DNA of 64,000 bases, from IMG/VR virus record IMGVR_UViG_3300042904_000405, positions 1 through 64,000 of that record. One strand, given 5' to 3'. The notes beneath the pieces are model-generated. The model saw nothing but the letters and a program-made list of their open reading frames with translations, was not told where the DNA came from and did no database searches. Made by a program: the position numbers and the translations under genes. The DNA comes from a virus. Within the stretch, counting starts at the first letter, position 1, and each line of letters opens with the position of its first letter. Shown here piece after piece: positions 38,612-45,452 of this stretch.

Positions 38612-38655
38612 TGCCTCTCACTATGTGGACGCGGGCAGACCGGTCTATCTGTCAC
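38612..38655 (+). repeat. 44-bp imperfect direct repeat, right copy
   Basis: Second copy of the element at 38177-38220, same length and orientation. It lies ~70 bp before the start of the plus gene at 38728. Confidence 0.65.
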
Positions 38656-38727
38656 GGGGACCGTACGGTTGTGCTAGCTTCCCCGTTGGGCGCACCACGC
38701 GTCCCACTCACAACGGAGGGTACGAAC

Positions 38728-39900
38728 ATGACGAACGAACATTGGCAAGCCATCGATGACGACACATGGCAGGAAGCGCACGGGGAAGCTGTCGACCAGC
38801 TCGCACCCCTGGCCATGTGGGCGCACTTGGCAGGGATGGTCCACGGGGATGTGTCCGCGGAGCGTGCCTATCACGCGGGGATGAAGACAGGGCAGGAAGC
38901 GCCACGCGGCATGGCACCCGCGCCAGACCCCTACGAAGGGGTCCGGCACGACGTCCATAGCAAGCGTTCCAACAGTGGGCGCACCGCTAAGCGCGTCACC
39001 CGCGCGGGACGGACCTACGTCATCGGCGCGGACCCTTTCCGCGAGCACGGGGACCCCGTCCGTATCGACGGAATCACACTCACGGCGATCGCCGACGCAT
39101 GGCACGCGATCCACGGGGGAGAGCATGAGTGCACGTGCGATGACCTCACGGAAGATCGACCGATCTACCGGAAGGGACGCATGGTCATCCGCAACGGGGA
39201 ACCCGTGACGCGCACGGTCGCTCTGCGCGCTTGCCACTGCGACCCCTTCCCCCGTCTCGCGGGGACCGACTTGCGAGCGTTCGCGGAGGTCACCCCGGAG
39301 ATTCGTGATACGTCCTACGTGACACCTAGTGCGACGCATCGCACATCGCTCGCGGGTGGTCTCGTGAACGATCGGGAGACGGTCGCACGGACCATCCGCG
39401 GACGTCGCGGCGATGGCACTCCCTACGTCATGACGGAACACGGGGAGTACGGGGATGCAATCACCGATCGGAGCGTGCCGACGATCGACACTGCCTCTCA
39501 CGTGACACGGACTCGCCTCTCCATGCGCCCGCGGAAGAGTGACCCTACGGAGTCCACGGTCGACGGAGTAACAGCACTGCTCGCACCCGCGGCAGACCGC
39601 GAGCACGTATGGCACGGGCACCGTTTGGTCCCCCGTGCGGGCGCGGTCAAGTCGGGCAGTGACACCCGCAAGCGTCGCAACGCTGCCACCCGCGCCGCGG
39701 CCCCATGGTCCCCGTTCGTCCCTGCCATCGCCGCGGCCATCGGAGGGACCGACCCCGTAGTGGTGAACGGAGTAACAGTGCGACTCACGATCCCCGGAGA
39801 CACGGGCAGATTCCGCGCCCACTTGACCTACTGCGACGGATCAACCGCGACCATCCAAGCCCGCACGGCCGACCGCGTCGCACGGGCAGTCGACGCATGA
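38728..39900 (+). CDS. Hypothetical protein of unusual codon use
   Basis: Length 390 aa, ATG with GGAGGG upstream. Hydrophilic; contains HECTCDDLTEDRPIYRKG and LRACHCDPFPRL (possible metal-binding CxC pairs), several VTRT/TVARTIRG strands, and an Arg/Ala-rich late section (DTRKRRNAATRAAAPW). Wobble positions use G and A (GCG, GGG, GGA, GCA, ACG) far more than the C-rich neighbours, so it was probably acquired separately. It sits next to the box array and could act on it (replication or partition), but no known domain is seen. Confidence 0.6.
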   Translation: MTNEHWQAIDDDTWQEAHGEAVDQLAPLAMWAHLAGMVHGDVSAERAYHAGMKTGQEAPRGMAPAPDPYEGVRHDVHSKRSNSGRTAKRVTRAGRTYVIGADPFREHGDPVRIDGITLTAIADAWHAIHGGEHECTCDDLTEDRPIYRKGRMVIRNGEPVTRTVALRACHCDPFPRLAGTDLRAFAEVTPEIRDTSYVTPSATHRTSLAGGLVNDRETVARTIRGRRGDGTPYVMTEHGEYGDAITDRSVPTIDTASHVTRTRLSMRPRKSDPTESTVDGVTALLAPAADREHVWHGHRLVPRAGAVKSGSDTRKRRNAATRAAAPWSPFVPAIAAAIGGTDPVVVNGVTVRLTIPGDTGRFRAHLTYCDGSTATIQARTADRVARAVDA

Positions 39901-39921
39901 CGTAGACCACGCGCCGCTGTA

Positions 39922-39958
39922 CCCCGCGCCCGATCGACTTTCTGTCACGGGCGCGGGG
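39922..39958 (+). terminator. GC-rich hairpin after the 38728 gene
   Basis: CCCCGCGCCCG (39922-39932) and CGGGCGCGGGG (39948-39958) form a perfect 11-bp stem with a 15-nt loop, 22 bp after the stop codon. No T tract. Confidence 0.65.
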
Positions 39959-40057
39959 TCGCGTCACGGTCCTGCTCGATGCCAACTCGGACCGAATCGA
40001 GATCGAGCCGGCCACCAGGGGGCGCGCGTCATCCCATCTGCCCTGCGTACTGCCACA

Positions 40058-40063
40058 TAGCAT
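40058..40063 (+). promoter_or_regulatory. Orphan -10 element TAGCAT
   Basis: CATAGCAT sits in a 390-bp gap with no gene within ~220 bp downstream and no supported reading frame there. It may drive a small RNA or a long leader (40065-40277). Confidence 0.35.
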
Positions 40064-40277
40064 GTGTCCTACCTGGTCCTTCGTGTACCTGCAGGGTCCT
40101 GGCTACCGTGTCGCCCCAGGGCCGTGCGGAGCGAAGAAAGCCCAGGGTCTCTGCTCCCCTCGAGAGCTTCTTCTTGGGGGCGGGGTGGGCCGGGAAGGGC
40201 CGTGGGGAGGGGAGGGGTGCAATGCGAGGGAGGGGGTTGGTTAGGGAGAAAAGAAGGATGGTTTGGTGAGAATGTGG

Positions 40278-40283
40278 TACTTT
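40278..40283 (+). promoter_or_regulatory. -10 element TACTTT, leaderless start
   Basis: TACTTT ends 7 nt before ATG 40291; no ribosome site is present. Confidence 0.5.
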
Positions 40284-40290
40284 GGTCTAC

Positions 40291-40482
40291 ATGAATGAAC
40301 CACAGGAGAAGAAGGCTTGGGGGAGGCCGGTGAAGGATCCTTCGGGGCCGGCGAGGAACATGGGGATCTCCCTGGCGCCGAGGCATCAGGAGATCCTCAT
40401 CCGGGAGGCGGAAGCTCGGGGGATCAGTCGGTCGGAGCTGGTGGCGAGGCTCCTCGATCGGCTCGTGGGGGTGAAGAAGTGA
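40291..40482 (+). CDS. Ribbon-helix-helix DNA-binding protein
   Basis: Length 63 aa. Basic N terminus with a GRPVKDPSGP AT-hook-like piece, then NMGISLAPRHQEILIREAEA and GISRSELVARLLDRLVG: strand, helix, turn, helix of the RHH (CopG/Arc) fold. Probably a transcription regulator. GTGA overlap with the next gene. Confidence 0.7.
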   Translation: MNEPQEKKAWGRPVKDPSGPARNMGISLAPRHQEILIREAEARGISRSELVARLLDRLVGVKK

Positions 40483-40676
40483 GCGGCGTGGCGTACATGG
40501 CACGGAACCGGGAGACGGCGGACAAGGTGACGGAGATCCTCGAGCTGCCAGAGGGCAGGTGGGTCGACGTCAGGGTCGAGCTGGAGACCGACGAGCCGGC
40601 GGTGGCCGTCGTCAGGCTGCTGCTCTCCTCCGCTCAGCTCCACGCCCTCGTCGACGCCTGCACGGAGGTGGTGTGA
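40479..40676 (+). CDS. Small protein
   Basis: Length 65 aa, GTG start. MSGVAYMARNRETADKVTEI then strands WVDVRVELETDEPAVAVVRL and a final helix. Co-transcribed with the RHH protein; possibly its partner. Confidence 0.55.
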   Translation: MSGVAYMARNRETADKVTEILELPEGRWVDVRVELETDEPAVAVVRLLLSSAQLHALVDACTEVV

Positions 40677-40921
40677 TGGATGACTACATCGTCGTGACGA
40701 CCCCCGTGCCGAACCCGGACTACGACCCGAACGCCACCTGGCCGTCAGTGAACCTGCAGGAGGAGGTGTTGGCCTTCCAGATCTGTGTGCTCACAGGCGC
40801 AGGGTGGTACACGCCTCTCGCCATGGAACCTCTCCCGTACAGCCAGCTCGGCCTCGCCCTCCACATCGTCAAGGCGCTCAACGCCTACGCCGAACCGACC
40901 ACCGAGGAGGAGGGGTCATGA
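40676..40921 (+). CDS. Hypothetical protein
   Basis: Length 81 aa. MDDYIVVTTPVPNPDYDPNA, then a helix with FQICVLTGAGWYTPL. Small acidic protein, unknown. TGATG and ATGA coupling. Confidence 0.55.
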   Translation: MDDYIVVTTPVPNPDYDPNATWPSVNLQEEVLAFQICVLTGAGWYTPLAMEPLPYSQLGLALHIVKALNAYAEPTTEEEGS

Positions 40922-41175
40922 GGGTCATCCTGGCGGTGACCTCCCTCGTGATCATCTTCGTGACCTCGAGGGACGACTGGTTCTGGCAGGGACTCGCGGC
41001 GATCGCCGCCGCGGTGCTGGCCTTCACGGCTGACTCCCCTGTCGACGCAGGGATCTGGGGGATCGTGGCGGGGCTCGGGGCCTGCGACGCCCTGCTCGCG
41101 CTGGAAGGGCACCGGCTCAGGCGGGTGCGACGGATGCGGCACCTGCGGACCGGGCTGGAGCGCCGGGGGCGGTAG
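40918..41175 (+). CDS. Membrane protein
   Basis: Length 85 aa. Three short hydrophobic stretches (VILAVTSLVIIFV; GLAAIAAAVLAFTA; GIWGIVAGLGACDALLAL) and a strongly basic tail (HRLRRVRRMRHLRTGLERRGR). Inner-membrane protein with cytoplasmic tail likely. Confidence 0.6.
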   Translation: MRVILAVTSLVIIFVTSRDDWFWQGLAAIAAAVLAFTADSPVDAGIWGIVAGLGACDALLALEGHRLRRVRRMRHLRTGLERRGR

Positions 41176-41219
41176 GCATTGCGCAGCTGACTCTCGTGGC
41201 GTACGATGAGGGTCGGACA

Positions 41220-41225
41220 TAGCAT
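41220..41225 (+). promoter_or_regulatory. -10 element TAGCAT with short leader
   Basis: CATAGCAT lies 15 nt before ATG 41241, with AAAGG in between. It drives the 41241-43007 group. Confidence 0.5.
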
Positions 41226-41240
41226 ACGAAAGGCCACTCC

Positions 41241-41432
41241 ATGGACGAAGAGATCTACAACGAGGCGACGGCGGAGTTCTACTGCGCAATCGCCCTCCAG
41301 ACGGGCAGGTGCGCCGAGCTGCTCAACGGGCTCGCCAACGGCGGGGCGGTGACGCTCGACGTGAGCACCACCCCGCCGGGCTTCGCCTTCATCTCGGCCG
41401 AGCAGGTCGCACAGCTGGCGGAGGGTCTGTGA
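41241..41432 (+). CDS. Small protein
   Basis: Length 63 aa. Helical start (MDEEIYNEATAEFYCAIALQ) with two cysteines, then a VTLDVSTTPPGFAFISAEQV strand pair. Unknown. Confidence 0.55.
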   Translation: MDEEIYNEATAEFYCAIALQTGRCAELLNGLANGGAVTLDVSTTPPGFAFISAEQVAQLAEGL

Positions 41433-41806
41433 TGGCCCTCGAAGAACTGCAGAGGCTGTTCCCGATCGGGACGCGGTGGATGATGACGGCGAACGACCGG
41501 ACACGTGAAGCCACGGTCGTCGGCTACGAGGCGGATCCGGTCGACGGCTGGGTGTGGGTCGTGGTCCGCAGCGCCGAAAACCTCGGGGCCTTCCACTATG
41601 AGTCGAACGTCTGGGACAGGATCGCCGAACCGACACCGTGCCCAATCGTCGAGGCCGAGAGGTTCCGCATCGTGGAGGATCCCGAGGCGAGTCCGTACCG
41701 GACGCTGTCGCGGGGCCTCAACGGGACCCCGATCACCCTCCACCCGGCCGACGCCAACCTCGCCTCGCTCGGCTCGTGGGCGCCGTACACGTGGGAGAAC
41801 CGGTGA
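41432..41806 (+). CDS. Hypothetical protein
   Basis: Length 124 aa. Contains LQRLFPIGTRWMMTANDRTR and a beta-rich core (EATVVGYEADPVDGWVWVVV). Possibly an SH3-like fold. Start overlaps the previous stop. Confidence 0.55.
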   Translation: MALEELQRLFPIGTRWMMTANDRTREATVVGYEADPVDGWVWVVVRSAENLGAFHYESNVWDRIAEPTPCPIVEAERFRIVEDPEASPYRTLSRGLNGTPITLHPADANLASLGSWAPYTWENR

Positions 41807-41892
41807 TCTGGTACCTCATCCGCTGGCTGGTCTCCCTGGCGTTCCGCCGGATCGGGTTCATCGACGACGTCGACGTGGAGGTGACGCGGTGA
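41803..41892 (+). CDS. Micro-protein MIWYLIRWL
   Basis: Length 29 aa, GTG start overlapping the previous stop and GTGA with the next. Amphipathic hydrophobic N terminus (MIWYLIRWLVSLAFRR) and acidic tail. The next frame encodes a related MIW-IRWL peptide, so this pair looks duplicated. Likely membrane-associated. Confidence 0.45.
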   Translation: MIWYLIRWLVSLAFRRIGFIDDVDVEVTR

Positions 41893-41939
41893 TCTGGAGG
41901 GTCATCAGGTGGCTCAAGCGAAACCTGGCGACGTGGTGA
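41889..41939 (+). CDS. Micro-protein MIWRVIRWL
   Basis: Length 16 aa: MIWRVIRWLKRNLATW. Same N-terminal pattern as the preceding 29-aa frame, and again coupled by GTGA overlaps on both sides. Small cationic amphipathic peptide; may also serve only as a coupling leader. Confidence 0.35.
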   Translation: MIWRVIRWLKRNLATW

Positions 41940-42457
41940 CGCGCCCCTACCGGGTGCTGTTCTGCGGCAGCCGCAACTGGTCGGCCCCTGAGCCGATCCG
42001 CATCAAGCTGGAGGGGATCCTGGAGAAGCATCCCAACGTTGAGCTGGTCCACGGCGCTGGCCGCGGCGCCGACATGATCGCCGGCGCGGTCGCTGAGTCC
42101 CTCGGCGTGCCGGTCCACGCCTTCCCAGCCGACTGGGACGGAGAAGGGCTCGGCGCGGGGCCGTTGCGCAACCAGCGCATGCTCGACTTCGGCGTCGACG
42201 CCATCTACGCCTTCAAGGAGGGCTTCATCCGCACGATGGACAGAGGCGGGACCGAGGACATGGTCAGACGGGGCTTGGAGGCCGGGGTGCCGGCTCAGAT
42301 CATCGACACGGTCACCGTCACGACGGGGACGATCATCCACCAGGCCATCGGGCGCAACAGCGAGGGCATGACGACGAGCTGTGGCCTCGAGCGCCAGCAC
42401 TACTCGACGTGCTCGGGCTTCGCCTCCATGGTGACGTGCGAGGAGTGCCTGACATGA
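41936..42457 (+). CDS. SLOG-family nucleotide-binding protein with Cys-rich tail
   Basis: Length 173 aa from the GTG that overlaps the previous stop; GTG 41909 with GGAGGG is an alternative. A Rossmann-like SLOG (YspA/DUF2493) core: VLFCGSRNW (7-15), LVHGAGRGADMIAGAVAESL (38-57), then GPLRNQRMLDF. Members bind nucleotides or ADP-ribose-type ligands. The C-terminal ~45 residues have three or four Cys (SCGLERQHYSTCSGFASMV, CEECLT) and look like an added zinc-binding tail. Confidence 0.7.
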   Translation: MTRPYRVLFCGSRNWSAPEPIRIKLEGILEKHPNVELVHGAGRGADMIAGAVAESLGVPVHAFPADWDGEGLGAGPLRNQRMLDFGVDAIYAFKEGFIRTMDRGGTEDMVRRGLEAGVPAQIIDTVTVTTGTIIHQAIGRNSEGMTTSCGLERQHYSTCSGFASMVTCEECLT

Positions 42458-42678
42458 GCGCCGAGGAACGAGCCGCCGATGTGATCCGCAGCGCCGACGG
42501 CAACCCCGACGTCTACAGGCACGCCGCTCGGGCTCTCGCTGACGCCGAGCTGCTCGTCACCGACGAGATCCAAGCGGTGCTCGATGCGTTCGTCGCTCTT
42601 CGCAGTGATGGGTCGACTCTCGCCTACCACCGGGCTGGCAGGGCTCTGGACGCCTACCTCGCATCGAGGCCGTCGTGA
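42454..42678 (+). CDS. Small helical protein
   Basis: Length 74 aa, helical repeats (EERAADVIRSADGNPDVYRH, AARALADAELLVTDEIQAVL). No motif. Coupled at both ends. Confidence 0.55.
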   Translation: MSAEERAADVIRSADGNPDVYRHAARALADAELLVTDEIQAVLDAFVALRSDGSTLAYHRAGRALDAYLASRPS

Positions 42679-43007
42679 CCGAACGTCGCCAGAAGTACAC
42701 CATCGGGCCCGGCCCGTGGTGCGGGACCTCCGGCGGGTACGGCAACCACCACTGCCGGTGCGATGCCTGCCGGGCCGCCAACGCCGCCATGGCCAAGGAC
42801 TGGCGGGATCGCAACGCCGAGCGCTCCCGGGCGGTGAAGGCGCGGTGGAGGCGCAAGATGGGCATGGCCGAGCGTCCGCCGGTCGTCCGCAACCCGGACT
42901 GCCCGCTCGGCTACGGCAGCCGCACCGGCTACACACGCCACGGCTGTCGCTGCGATCTGTGCCGCGAGGGCAACAACCGCTACCACCGAGAGCGTCGCCG
43001 GAAGTGA
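42675..43007 (+). CDS. Tandem CRCDxCR zinc-binding protein
   Basis: Length 110 aa, GTG start. Two copies of an actinobacterial/actinophage motif: GYGNHHCRCDACRAAN (~22-37) and GYTRHGCRCDLCREGN (~83-99), each followed by an Arg-rich helix (RDRNAERSRAVKARWRR; NRYHRERRRK). Probably a nucleic acid-binding protein with two zinc sites. Confidence 0.65.
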   Translation: MTERRQKYTIGPGPWCGTSGGYGNHHCRCDACRAANAAMAKDWRDRNAERSRAVKARWRRKMGMAERPPVVRNPDCPLGYGSRTGYTRHGCRCDLCREGNNRYHRERRRK

Positions 43008-43058
43008 CCGCGGGACGCGCGATGCACGCGAGGGGATGCCGCCGGTACGACCACCGTC

Positions 43059-43064
43059 TACCGT
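43059..43064 (+). promoter_or_regulatory. -10 element TACCGT, leaderless start
   Basis: TACCGT ends 6 nt before ATG 43071. TTG 43065 would lie inside the spacer. Confidence 0.5.
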
Positions 43065-43070
43065 TTGGGC

Positions 43071-43685
43071 ATGAAACGACTCCCAATCCTGGCGGTGGCG
43101 CTCCTCGCGCTCGGCACGCTCACGGCGTGCGTCCCGATCCCTGGTCTGTCGAACAACGGCTTCACGAAGGCCCGCTGGCCGAACCGCACGTCGGTCAATA
43201 TGGCGAACCCGTCGAACGTCAACGGCTACAACATGGTCGAGTCGGTCAACGAGTGGAACTTCACCGCTGGGTGGCGCATGATCGACGTGTACCCGCAGAA
43301 TGACGCCTACGGCAACGCCAACGCTGACATCAGGTTCTCGCCGATGTCGCCCATCATCGACGGGCGAGGCGGCCGCCACGCCATGTGGGTGCAGGAGTTC
43401 CTGAACGCTGACCGCAGCGTCCACCACTGCGTCATCCACTACGACCCCGAGTTCCTGGCCCAGGTCCCGGAGATGCGCCATCCCGACGTGATCTCTCACG
43501 AGGTCGGCCACTGTCTCGGCTGGTACACGACCGGCGACATCAACGGGCTCTGCGATCCTGGCTACCAGGGCGTCATGTCGTACTGCCGCTTCAACAGCTA
43601 CCAACCGTGGTGGGAGAACCACCCAGCCCCGTGGTGGGGCGCTGACGACCAGACGATGCTGGCCAACGCTGGATACCGGTGGTGA
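43071..43685 (+). CDS. Secreted metzincin-like metallopeptidase lipoprotein
   Basis: Length 204 aa. Signal MKRLPILAVALLALGTLTAC with lipobox LTAC (Cys20). The catalytic site is HEVGHCLGW (143-151), and a metzincin-type Met-turn GVMSY lies at 167-171. The usual third ligand His/Asp two positions after the Gly is Thr here, though Asp156 is near, so activity needs checking. Trp-rich C terminus. Would act outside the cell membrane, perhaps on envelope proteins. Leaderless transcript. Confidence 0.72.
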   Translation: MKRLPILAVALLALGTLTACVPIPGLSNNGFTKARWPNRTSVNMANPSNVNGYNMVESVNEWNFTAGWRMIDVYPQNDAYGNANADIRFSPMSPIIDGRGGRHAMWVQEFLNADRSVHHCVIHYDPEFLAQVPEMRHPDVISHEVGHCLGWYTTGDINGLCDPGYQGVMSYCRFNSYQPWWENHPAPWWGADDQTMLANAGYRW

Positions 43686-44014
43686 GCGAAGGCTCCCAGA
43701 TCGTTGTTCGCCTCCCGGACGTGGAGACGGGCCAGCTCGAGGAGCTGTGCGAGCACTTCGGGCTGACCCGCTCCCAGATGGTGCGCCGGATGATCCACCT
43801 GGCGCACTCAAAGCTCCCGTCGCGGTCTGACCCCGCCGAGCTGAAGGGTCCGTCGAAGCTCGCCAAGCAGCTGGAGGAGCGAGCCGCTGTGAGGATCCGC
43901 AACCGGCGCTCGGGCCTGCAGAAGGTGGAGCCGGCGGCCTGTGAGCGCCACCAGTGGACGGCGCTCGGCGACGGTCTCGACCAGTGTCAGGTCTGTTTGG
44001 CCATGAAGGGCTGA
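43682..44014 (+). CDS. RHH DNA-binding protein with C-terminal zinc knuckle
   Basis: Length 110 aa, GTG start overlapping the previous stop. The N-terminal RHH domain has a strand IVVRLPD, a helix ETGQLEELCEHFG and LTRSQMVRRMIHLAHS. The C-terminal end CERHQW ... LDQCQVC has a C/H/C/C set likely to bind zinc. Transcription regulator candidate. Confidence 0.65.
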   Translation: MSEGSQIVVRLPDVETGQLEELCEHFGLTRSQMVRRMIHLAHSKLPSRSDPAELKGPSKLAKQLEERAAVRIRNRRSGLQKVEPAACERHQWTALGDGLDQCQVCLAMKG

Positions 44015-44016
44015 GG

Positions 44017-44022
44017 TACCAT
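44017..44022 (+). promoter_or_regulatory. -10 element TACCAT, leaderless start
   Basis: TACCAT ends 6 nt before ATG 44029. Confidence 0.5.
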
Positions 44023-44028
44023 CCGGCC

Positions 44029-44211
44029 ATGGCAACCCCGACCAACATCGTCATCGTCATGGAGCCCGGCGAGCTGCACTTCGCCGTGGTGAACCGCGAC
44101 AACTACGAGACGCTCCTCCACTCGGAGGACTACGACTCGATCTCCAACCGCAACCGGGCGGCCCGCGACCTCAAGAAGCTCACCGGCTGGCCCACCGTCG
44201 ACCACACCTGA
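44029..44211 (+). CDS. Small protein
   Basis: Length 60 aa. MATPTNIVIVMEPGELHFAV, then SEDYDSISNRNRAARDLKKL. Single mixed domain, unknown. Last gene of the plus block, followed by terminator-like DNA. Confidence 0.55.
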   Translation: MATPTNIVIVMEPGELHFAVVNRDNYETLLHSEDYDSISNRNRAARDLKKLTGWPTVDHT

Positions 44212-44316
44212 CCCCCACTCGCCCCCCCGGAGTGCCGACAGGACTCGCGAGGGGGAGGCCAGCTACACCGGGACAGAGGTTACGAGGCCCGGCGTGGGGG
44301 CGTGTCTGGCCTTACG
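44212..44316. terminator. Convergent terminator region
   Basis: Between converging genes ending at 44211 (+) and 44317 (-). One hairpin pairs CCCCC-TCGC with GCGAGGGGG (about 44212-44256); a second pairs GGCCAG with CTGGCC (about 44256-44311). Probably stops both transcripts. Confidence 0.5.
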
Positions 44317-44457
44317 TCAGTTGAGCGCTGCAGAGAGGAAGGCCGGGCGCTGGCTGGACGGGTGCACCTGCATCGACAGATTGCGCGCCTCGTCCTCGCC
44401 GAGCACGACGATCGTGGGCATCTGATCGAGCAGTGCTTCCCAGTCGATCTCATCCAT
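44317..44457 (-). CDS. Small acidic protein
   Basis: Length 46 aa with GGAGGG upstream: MDEIDWEALLDQMPTIVVLG, then DEARNLSMQVHPSS. Coupled to the upstream gene by an 8-bp overlap. Unknown. Confidence 0.5.
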   Translation of the reverse strand: MDEIDWEALLDQMPTIVVLGEDEARNLSMQVHPSSQRPAFLSAALN

Positions 44458-44590
44458 TGCGCCCTCCTTGGCAGAAGTGAAGGAAGCCGAGCCAGCGCTT
44501 CAAGCGGATCAGCTTGTCGCACCGCGGGCACCGGAACCAGTCACCGGAGACGGCTTCGATTCGGCCCTCGGGTTCGTCTGCGGCGTTCAA
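44450..44590 (-). CDS. Zinc-ribbon-like protein
   Basis: Length 46 aa, TTG start overlapping the previous stop (TTGA) with AAGGAT upstream. FRCPRCDKLIRLKRWLGFLHFC has CxxC and a later His/Cys. Small metal-binding protein. Confidence 0.5.
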   Translation of the reverse strand: MNAADEPEGRIEAVSGDWFRCPRCDKLIRLKRWLGFLHFCQGGRNG

Positions 44591-44760
44591 GACAACAGAT
44601 CCTTCAGCTTCGTGATCTCGTCGTAGGCCTTCTTGACCTTGCCGCCGTGACGTTCGACGAGCTGGTTCCAGTCGACGAAGACGGACAGCGGCGAGGCCGA
44701 GATCTCGCCGATCTCGGTCAGCCCTTCGAACTGGGTGTTGATGTCGTCTTCGTTGCTCAC
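44587..44760 (-). CDS. Small protein
   Basis: Length 57 aa, GTG start. MSNEDDINTQFEGLTEIGEI, then a basic helix (ERHGGKVKKAYDEITKLKDL). Coupled at both ends. Confidence 0.5.
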   Translation of the reverse strand: MSNEDDINTQFEGLTEIGEISASPLSVFVDWNQLVERHGGKVKKAYDEITKLKDLLS

Positions 44761-45371
44761 TTCGTCTCCGGGAGTCCGCCGCTAGGAGCGGCTGTCGTTG
44801 GGGTCGTGTCCGCGGGCCACGCCACCGTTGAACGGGGAGGCTCCACGGAGCAGTTGACGCAGCCTCGGGGCACGAGGGGGGCGGTCGTCGAAGAGACGTC
44901 GGTACCACGAGGGACGGTTGTCCCAGGCGAAGTCGATGAAGTCGAGGAGGGCGTCGGCTGCGTCGTCGAGGTCTCGGGCACGGTCACCTGGGTCACCGGC
45001 GTGCAGTCCTGACACACGGTCGTCGATGTCGTGGAGTCTGGCACGGTCGTCGTGGTCCCGTCAGGCGGGTCGCACTCGCCGAGCGTGTCCTGCTCGTGGC
45101 CGGCCTGGGTGGTGCCGTTCTCGTTGAAGTGACCCCCGTTGCCGTAGACGGCCTGCGGCGGCAGGTGCAGCGTGACGTAGTTCGCCGGGTCGTCGGCCCG
45201 GCCAGCGACGTGACAGATCGTGATCTTGTCGTTGTTCCCAGCGGCAGGCACGGCCCCACCCGTCGGAGCGAAGAGCCAGATGGCCGCGGCACCCCCGACG
45301 GCGAGGACGCCTGCGATGAGTGGGGCGGCGTGGGCCCGCTTGAGGGGCCTCTGGTTCTCTTGGATGTCCAC
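44757..45371 (-). CDS. Secreted protein with ITICH domain and Thr-rich tail
   Basis: Length 204 aa from GTG 45371. After an N-terminal membrane or signal segment (~15-38, APLIAGVLAVGGAAAIWLF) comes a ~60-residue domain: KITICHVAG, YVTLHLPPQAVYG, GGHFNENGTTQAGHEQD. I recognise this as a domain common in secreted actinobacterial proteins. A Thr/Ser/Pro-rich tail with CQDC and CVNC pairs follows and ends LPETK. LPETK looks like a sortase motif but has no hydrophobic anchor after it. Probably surface-exposed in the host; promoter shared with a SOS-box-like operator. Confidence 0.65.
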   Translation of the reverse strand: MDIQENQRPLKRAHAAPLIAGVLAVGGAAAIWLFAPTGGAVPAAGNNDKITICHVAGRADDPANYVTLHLPPQAVYGNGGHFNENGTTQAGHEQDTLGECDPPDGTTTTVPDSTTSTTVCQDCTPVTQVTVPETSTTQPTPSSTSSTSPGTTVPRGTDVSSTTAPLVPRGCVNCSVEPPRSTVAWPADTTPTTAAPSGGLPETK

Positions 45372-45377
45372 TCGGCG

Positions 45378-45383
45378 ATCGTA
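45378..45383 (-). promoter_or_regulatory. Minus-strand -10 element TACGAT, leaderless start
   Basis: TACGAT on the minus strand ends 6 nt before GTG 45371. Confidence 0.5.
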
Positions 45384-45408
45384 TACGACGCCGCCTAGCA
45401 TGTCCAGC

Positions 45409-45420
45409 GAACGAGCGTTC
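45409..45420. promoter_or_regulatory. SOS-box-type operator GAACGAGCGTTC
   Basis: Exact GAACNNNNGTTC with extended arms GCGAAC/GTTCGC, lying between two divergent leaderless promoters (-10 elements at 45378-45383 minus and 45453-45458 plus). This is the position expected of a real repressor site. Confidence 0.65.
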
Positions 45421-45452
45421 GCCGGCGGTGGACAAAGCTGCTATGCCACCTC

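Larger units (their letters stand above)
38110..38727. other. Non-coding divergent control region
   Basis: About 620 bp without a supported gene, between the minus operon and the plus gene at 38728. In order it holds a 44-bp repeat copy, a G/C-run segment (38222-38350, long C and G tracts), ten GAACNNNNGTTC-like boxes, two short palindromes and the second 44-bp repeat copy. A replication origin, a master operator region, or both, would fit. Confidence 0.7.

Noticed and set aside
39979-40269. Open frame of 96 codons in the gap before the RHH gene
   Set aside because: No ribosome site or -10 placed before its start, low-complexity Arg/Gly/Pro content, three competing frames in the same stretch.
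44757-44771. LPETK as a sortase anchor
   Set aside because: The protein ends at LPETK with no hydrophobic segment or basic tail, so it cannot be a standard sortase substrate.
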